This document shows positions 34,335 to 39,974 of a stretch of DNA of 39,974 bases, piece after piece. The stretch is from Purshia tridentata (Eukaryota; Streptophyta; Magnoliopsida; Rosales; Rosaceae), in the NCBI GenBank assembly GCA_003254885.1, contig QANT01006764.1, forward strand, positions 1-39,974, read 5' to 3'. The first letter of the stretch is position 1, and every line of letters starts with the position of its first letter. The notes beneath the pieces were generated by a model. That model did no database searches. It worked only from the letters and a program-made list of their open reading frames with translations, and was not told where the DNA came from. The translations under genes were made by a program, and so were the position numbers.

Positions 34335-37141
34335 CTAATCATCAGATTCCATCGTTGGACTTTTTGAGCAGCTGTCCATTTGATGGAGTTCTAACAATTT
34401 TTCTTCCGGATTGCAGAGCCCTGCATTAACAGTAACAATATAAACAATGTGCATTTTCTCCACGTAAATGTCCAACCCACATATTCCTTTGTCAGATAAT
34501 TGCTGAACACTTTTAAATACTTTCTGTTTTCAATATCTCCCATTTGAACTCTCATGAGGATAAAATGATTTAATGATGCATGAGCTTAATGTGTACACCC
34601 TGCTCATTTTGGAATAATCCAGACTTTCATCATGCATAAAATTATTTTAAGCTAAACCTGATTTTTCAAATATAAGTTTTTGAATCGCTCCTAGCTTTTT
34701 GAAATGGTTTCAGGTAAATCAGTTCCTATATTTATTTATTTATTTTTCAAGTCAACTACAGTCCAACCTAAAGCATAGGTATTTGCCTTGAAGGCTGGGG
34801 AAAGATATGGGACACTTGAATATGTCGAACAATCTTGAAGTCCAACAACTATTTGTTTGTCTTAATGTCCCCGTATACTGATGTCAAACAAAATTTTAGC
34901 ATATGAAGTTTAATTACCGCAGCTGATACAGACTACTTAAACAATCTCTAGAACTTCACTTATCAAGCCAAAAAAAAAAAAAAAGGAGAGGAGAAAAGCC
35001 GGGGTGACAAAAAAGGAATAAATATTAGCTCATATTTTTTTTCTAGTGTTTGCTAGAGTGAGAAGAATCACAAACCTGAAAAAAAAAGAGAGGAGAAAAG
35101 CTGGGGTGACAAAAAAAGAATAAATATTAGCTCATATTTTTTTTCCAGTGTTTGCTAGAGTGAGAAGAATCACAAACCTGAGCACTTTGGAATATCCCAC
35201 ACAGCAACAGAAGATGATGTGCACTCTGGTGAGCACAGTGCATGATTGTTCTCATGGTTAACATTCATTGCAAGCATCCACGCTCCAATTGTGACATCCT
35301 CATTGCTAAACATTCGAAAACTGTAATCACACACAAGATGAAGAGACGTTAGATATGGGGTAGGAAATTAACCAAAAAGTAGGTCATCTGAGCAGATGTC
35401 TTTTATCATCTTGATGTATCATGATCCACCTTCTCAAAGGAAAACAAATGGGCAATCCTTTGCACCAGAACAAAGGTATTTGGCAATGTCATATTAAGAC
35501 ACATACCATAAAATTATGCAAAGAAACTTGCCTGTTGTTCCTAAGAGCAACCAAACTTGCAACAACGTCAGCAGAAAGAGCATATATTGGACCATAAGCA
35601 TGGAGAAAGTATTCGCTCCCAAGCAAATATGATAGTGGCTCATACCTGCAAGAATTTAACTGATAAGATTACATTGATACAGAATAAATAAATGAAATAA
35701 ACTAATTCAGGTCATCAGTGAACCCCATCCCTTGGCATGAAAGTTGTAAAATGGATACCTATAGATAAGATCTCCTTTCAATTATCACATGTCCCCAAAA
35801 TGATTTCAAAGTAGTAGTAAATTTAAAGTTCCAAGCAAATCAAAAGAAAGTTAAAAGATATAGCCAAAGAGAAGAACACCAAATCTTGACAAAAACAGCA
35901 CTAACCATTTAAGCTTCGGGTCAGTGAAGACTGGACCCTTTTTCATGCACCCAAGGTAAGTCTGAGGATGAGAACGCTCTTTTGCCAAAAGGAGCGAAAG
36001 GCGATCTGACAATATTAATGCAAAATGATTGCATTACCGCAAAACAATCTCAGAATCAAATGACATATTAGATACACTAAAGCTTTACAAATCTAGGTAC
36101 CTGGCCTTAAGTAAATGTCGTCATCAGCTTTAACATAGAAATCAGACTCAAAAAGAGCATAGGCAGCTTTGAAATAAGCCAATCTGTAATAAAAGCAGAA
36201 AAAATTTTTAATATAAAAAAAGAAGAAGCAAGATTCTTAAGTTCACAGTACTAGAGGCATGAAGATGTAATATAATTAACTTTTAGAACTAACGTTTTGT
36301 AGGGGAGCTTACTGTACTCCTCTTCAATATCCAACAGCAAGAAATCGTCGTATTTGGACACCTCCTTTGCAAGTTCCACCATCTTTTCTTTATCCTTGGT
36401 CTTACCAATGACAAACCTGAAAGCCAAACCAGTGGCTTCTTCCAAGCTGCAACCCACTTTTCCAATCAATACAAAAAGCAATCAAAACTATCAAGCTTCT
36501 GTTTTGCTTCTATAGCATATCATGGCCTAAACTACACACACACAAACACAAACACTATAATCAGACCAAAAAGTAAAATAATGTGCATTATGAATCAAAT
36601 ATTTGCCAACAATATAAACACAGGACCAAGTATTTGCAACAAACAATATTAAGTAAAAATAATGTAAATTATGACTCAAAAATTTTTTTTTAATCAAACT
36701 ATGAATCAAAATTGATATTACTGAAAATAGGCTTAAAAAGAAAAAGCGATACCGTTGAAGGTCTCGTGCATCGGAGGGCATCCAGGTCTTCCTCAAAGAC
36801 CGTCTCCGACCCGTGGATCCGAACCCGGTAAAAATGCCAACAAAGCCCATCACTTTCTTCCTCTTGTTATTGCTATCCCCATCATCTCCAGCACTCAAAA
36901 TGAGACCGTTCTCACTGCTGCTGCTGCTGCTGCTGCTGCTACTACCTGTCTCCCAAACCACCTTCACCGATCTGGACCCGCTGGTCAGGCACTTGTATTG
37001 GGGACCCGACTGGAGAAGCGCGACGAGTCCGAAGATGAACCCGGAGAGTCCGAACACGAGGCAGAAGGCGACGAACAGGACCGTTGATCTTCGAGCGATA
37101 GGTGGTTGGCGAGCGTGGAAAAGCTTGGGGGACGAAGGCAT
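34335..37141 (-). CDS. Beta-1,3-galactosyltransferase, GT31 family (B3GALT12/13/14 type)
   Basis: Exons 37141-36753, 36446-36294, 36183-36101, 36005-35906, 35645-35532, 35320-35178 and 34420-34335 join to 355 residues. [11 protein letters not shown] at the N-terminus is typical of this subgroup. A single membrane anchor at about 20-43 (type II, Golgi) is followed by a stem with ten Ser at 67-76 encoded by a CAG-type repeat. The catalytic domain has [45 protein letters not shown], the metal-binding DDD at 201-203 ([11 protein letters not shown]), [19 protein letters not shown], and [11 protein letters not shown]. Such enzymes add beta-1,3-galactose in the Golgi, probably to arabinogalactan proteins or N-glycans; the exact acceptor is unknown. 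Intron 5 uses a GC donor (AACAG/GCAAGT), and a 102-bp duplication repeats the intron 6 donor. The short last exon ends SPTMESDD. Confidence 0.93.
34986..35189 (-). repeat. 102-bp tandem duplication spanning the exon 6 splice donor
   Basis: GAGAGGAGAAAAGC at 34986 recurs at 35088 and the two units stay almost identical through AATAAATATTAGCTCATA and GTGTTTGCTAGAGTGAGAAG to CACAAACCTG. The right-hand unit contains the true exon 6 donor (CAG/GTTTGTG on the minus strand at 35178/35177). The left-hand unit holds a copy of it at 35076/35075 inside intron 6. Confidence 0.9.
36909..36941. repeat. CTG/CAG trinucleotide repeat coding for polyserine
   Basis: Eight or so CTG triplets on the plus strand read AGC (Ser) codons on the coding strand of the galactosyltransferase, giving a ten-residue Ser run in the stem between membrane anchor and catalytic domain. 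Likely length-variable. Confidence 0.85.
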
Positions 37142-37310
37142 CGTTCTGCTATTTCAGAGAGCGAGAAGGAGAGAGAGAGAGAGAGAGACCCTAGAGGAAA
37201 TCTAGGGTTCCTGGAAGTACCCAGCAATCGCGTAGTGAGAGAGAGCGAGAGGGAGTCTCTCTGAGTCTGAGCGCGCCGATGCTGTTCCGTTATTGGCCGT
37301 TACAGTTATC
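37142..37310 (-). promoter_or_regulatory. 5' leader and proximal promoter of the galactosyltransferase gene
   Basis: Read on the minus strand, CT-rich tracts (a CTCTCT run at 37169-37188 and more near 37235-37265) lie just upstream of the ATG, as in many plant leaders and TATA-less promoters with Y patches. No TATA box at the expected distance. Confidence 0.4.
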
Positions 37311-38066
37311 GGTCTGGACCAGGGTCGGGGAGATTTTTTATTTTGCTAAGCCAACTGGCCCAACTTCTTTTTATTTATTTATAATTTTTTGATGACAATT
37401 ATATGCATTTGGAATAGGATGATAATGAGTAATAGACCACTAAATCCTTGGTATATAATAAATAATGTATTAACAGTTATATATAAAAATATAAAATTGG
37501 TCAGACATCTATGTCCATTATTATTTTTACCTCTAAATCATGAAGAAAAACTTGTATATAATACTCATACTACGTTTATCATGCATTTAAGGCAACTGAT
37601 TGATACTTTGATGACAAAAAAAAGTGGATTAATAAAATTCCCTTTTACAAATGATATGATTTGAACTTTGAAGGTAGATCTACCACTTTCACCCCCTACT
37701 CTAACACCACTTCAAATTAGAGCTCATGGGATAAAATTTAACTCTACATGCTTATTTCTCATAAAATTGGTGTCTCTATAAAACACCTAAACAATTAAAT
37801 ATGTAATTTTGCCCAAAAAGGTACAAATCCAAGGCTCTAATGCATCTAATTTGCCTTCTTTGTTCCCAATTTTGCTGCTATCACATTTTCTTCCGTTATT
37901 TTTACTGAGCTTTGGCTATGGCTGAGATACATCATACAACCATATATGTGAATTTAATAATTTAGACTTTTTTAAAATAAAAAATTAAACAATTAACCCC
38001 GCACTGTTTTGAGCACAAGACTTTAAATTAAATGATTTTATTTGAACCTCGCATTATTTTTTGCAA
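37311..38066. other. Intergenic DNA between galactosyltransferase and IDM1-like genes
   Basis: AT-rich, no gene recognised. It holds a SINE-like segment (37650-37730) and the 3' flank of the IDM1-like gene. Confidence 0.5.
37650..37730 (-). mobile_element. tRNA-derived SINE-like segment
   Basis: On the minus strand CCCATGAGCTCTAATTTGAAGTGG is followed after about 40 bp by AAAGTTCAAATCATATC, which resembles an RNA polymerase III B box (GGTTCRANNC). The head nearly matches the fragment at 33632. No poly(T/A) tail or target duplication was made out. Confidence 0.4.
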
Positions 38067-39187
38067 CTATTCATCAGAAGAAAGATGTGTTTCTTCATCA
38101 TACATGCGCAACATGTCCAAGGCTTCAACATTAGAAACCATTAAAGGCTGCCTACTTCCTATTGTTGGAGCTGGTTCTTCACAGGACAGCTTTGAAAATT
38201 GATCCTGCAAAGTGCTTCCTTTGGCTTCACCTACTTGCATATTCTTGCTTTCTACAACTCTGACTTCTGGTGCATTAATGCCCTTATTTGCATTACATTG
38301 CTCCACATATTCAACAACTTCCATGTTAGTGCCAACTTCAGATTCCAGCAAATCCTTTCCATTACTATGCCTGATTTCTGATTCAGCAGCTCCTACTTCG
38401 ATCTGGGAACAGATTCCCTCTGATGTCTGTACAGTGTTAGCGAGTTTAACCTCAGCACCAACTTCTACCTCCGGAAAATTATAGCCTACAAGTTTAATCT
38501 CTGCATCATCAACAACTCTGTCAGCATGACATTTGCCATCAGATTGCTTTACAGACTCGTTATCAGTTTCAGCACACAATTCAAATTCCAGCAAATCCTT
38601 GCTTTCCAATTCCATTTCAACACCAGCTTTGGTAGCTGAACACTTTCCATCAGGTTGCTGTACAAATCCGATGATAGTCTCACTGGACTGAATACTTGCT
38701 TTAGTTGCTTTGTCTGTTCCTAGTGCTGATTCACCACCAGTGAATAATTTACCACCACCTTCAAATTTTTGTAAATTATTACCATCTATAAATTCATTTT
38801 CTGCTTCAGCGCCAGTATTATCATCAGATGGCTGTCCAAAATCGGCCATGGGCTCTTCTGAACTAAAACCTTTCCTCATTTCTCCCGTTCTTAAGGGTGA
38901 TGTATCACCTGATCCTGTATATCGACTTTTCTCAGAGAAATGAAGAAAACCATCAAGATATAGAAAGAGAGGAAAAAACACTTACCAGAATGTCTATGTG
39001 CTTTCTGATTTTCATACAAGGGTTTCTTGAGCAAAATTGTTCCTGGAAAAACCATCAAGTTGATCTTGTTCAAACTATGCTTTTCACTGTCTTCCACAGG
39101 CATGAAGCCAAAACCCTCTGTCCATGTAGAGACCAAATCTGGAATGGCAGCTATGACAAGCTTTTCTACCTTAAAAGATATTAACAT
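38067..39187 (-). CDS. IDM1-like histone acetyltransferase-type protein, C-terminal exons only (partial)
   Basis: Two exons are clear: from 39187 or slightly inside it down to 38986, and 38914-38067 with the stop; they join through a split Gly codon across a 71-bp intron. The first encodes VEKLVIAAIPDLVSTWTEGF, GFMPVEDSEKHSLNKINLMV and FPGTILLKKPL, the end of the GNAT-like domain in Increased DNA Methylation 1 family proteins (PHD finger plus acyltransferase, nuclear, linked to DNA demethylation). The last exon adds 281 residues rich in Glu, Asp, Ser, Gly and Val, containing four degenerate repeats of about 42 residues (for example QSDGKCHAD, SKDLLEFE, GKDLLESEVG). Upstream exons lie beyond the window or were not found in the last 790 bp. 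The 5' exon border could be at 39187 or at the later acceptor TTTTAAG/GTAGAAAAG. Confidence 0.75.
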
Positions 39188-39974
39188 CTAGAACCACATG
39201 GAAGAAAAAAACATATTAACAATATGAAGAAATTAGAAAGAAGTAAATGAAGAAAATCTGCTGGAACAGTGAATTCCAAAATTAAAGCTCTTACCTATAC
39301 ACTATATTGTTGCTTAGGTTTTTAGTAATGAACGGCTATTGTGAAAAACTAACAAAGAAATTTTACTCATCACCATAATCCAGAAGTTGTTATAATGGAA
39401 ACTGAATACACAGACAAAGTAAGGGTCCGTTTGGTATCTTTTTCAGATACTTTTTTTTGTTTTCATCTATTACATATGTAAATGACATAAGTAAGAAAGT
39501 TTTTAAAACAGTTGTTGAATCGTGGAAAAGATGAAAAGAGGTTTACAAGCATGAGCTACGGACTTTTCTACTTTATTTCTTATGTAGCCATGCCGGTTCA
39601 GAAACAACATGCTGAACAAACAACCTTAACTAATAGGCAGATGCAAAAAATAAAAACAGAGGGGAGAAAGAAAAAAGATAAAGAAAATTAAGACATACAA
39701 ATGAATCCCTTGAGAAGCTAAGGTAGCACTAAAAATAATAGAAAACTTGTTCAAAGCTAGGGTAGAAAAGGCAAAACAGCAGAAGAGAATACTATATGCC
39801 CTAGAAGTTGGCATTTAAAATTGTCTAGTTTAATTCACTTAATTATTCAAGAGGCAAGAGGCAATTTAGATGTGAAATAACGAACAGTATTGTATATTAT
39901 GCTTCCCACAAAGAAGGTACAAATAATATCGAGAAAAGCATCACTTAATTCTATCAAGAAGGGCCGCCCCCCCC
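39188..39974 (-). other. Probable intron of the IDM1-like gene, running off the window
   Basis: No further IDM1 exon could be recognised here. GGGTCCGTTTGGTATC at about 39424 resembles a hAT/MITE terminal repeat, without a visible partner end. The window ends in GGGCCGCCCCCCCC, an abrupt C run unlike the AT-rich surroundings. Confidence 0.45.

Noticed and set aside
1..39974. CRISPR arrays, phage, integrated virus or bacterial operons
   Set aside because: No regularly spaced repeats, no prokaryotic gene layout and no viral polymerase or coat frames; all strong genes are plant nuclear genes with introns.

Overview
This is nuclear DNA of a flowering plant, almost certainly a woody eudicot. The genes are split by AT-rich introns with ordinary GT-AG borders, the intergenic DNA is AT-rich and full of small transposon relics, and the proteins match eudicot families closely. 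Rosaceae is my guess at family level, not something the sequence proves. No bacterial, viral or organellar segment is visible.

Layout, left to right. (1) 1-3100: a large inverted repeat, a 216-bp tandem repeat and AT-rich filler. (2) 3563-5457 (+): a five-exon group IIa WRKY factor of the WRKY40 type, with several W-box cores upstream. (3) 5458-8598: intergenic, with a pair of related MITE-like elements. (4) 8599-11309 (+): six-exon PNSB1 (NDF1), a subunit of the chloroplast NDH complex. (5) 12011-18476 (-): a nine-exon P1B-type heavy-metal ATPase (HMA2/3/4 clade) converging on PNSB1; the proline of its GDGxNDxP motif is leucine. (6) 19102-20327: a Mutator-like non-autonomous element with an 11-bp target duplication. 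(7) 21143-26161: a tandem segmental duplication carrying two intronless genes (-) for small secreted proteins with a His4 cluster, plus an orphan copy of one gene's 3' end. (8) 26587-28228: a 162-bp minisatellite and a TRIM-like retroelement relic. (9) 28229-29963 (-): two-exon PLMT, a phospholipid methyltransferase. (10) 30199-32017: a small tandem duplication, a perfect hairpin and a 1.1-kb element with AATTTCGG-rich ends. (11) 34335-37141 (-): a seven-exon GT31 beta-1,3-galactosyltransferase with one GC-AG intron and a duplicated splice donor. (12) 38067 to beyond the right edge (-): the 3' end of an IDM1-like gene with a long acidic repetitive tail.

The genes do not form one pathway; they are ordinary single plant genes. 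WRKY40 and PLMT are also close neighbours in Arabidopsis (At1g80840, At1g80860), so part of the order is probably ancestral. I rebuilt exon borders by hand from reading-frame continuity, splice consensus and remembered family sequences. The five complete multi-exon genes stay in frame from start to stop. The least understood content is the pair of small secreted proteins and the acidic tail of the IDM1-like gene.
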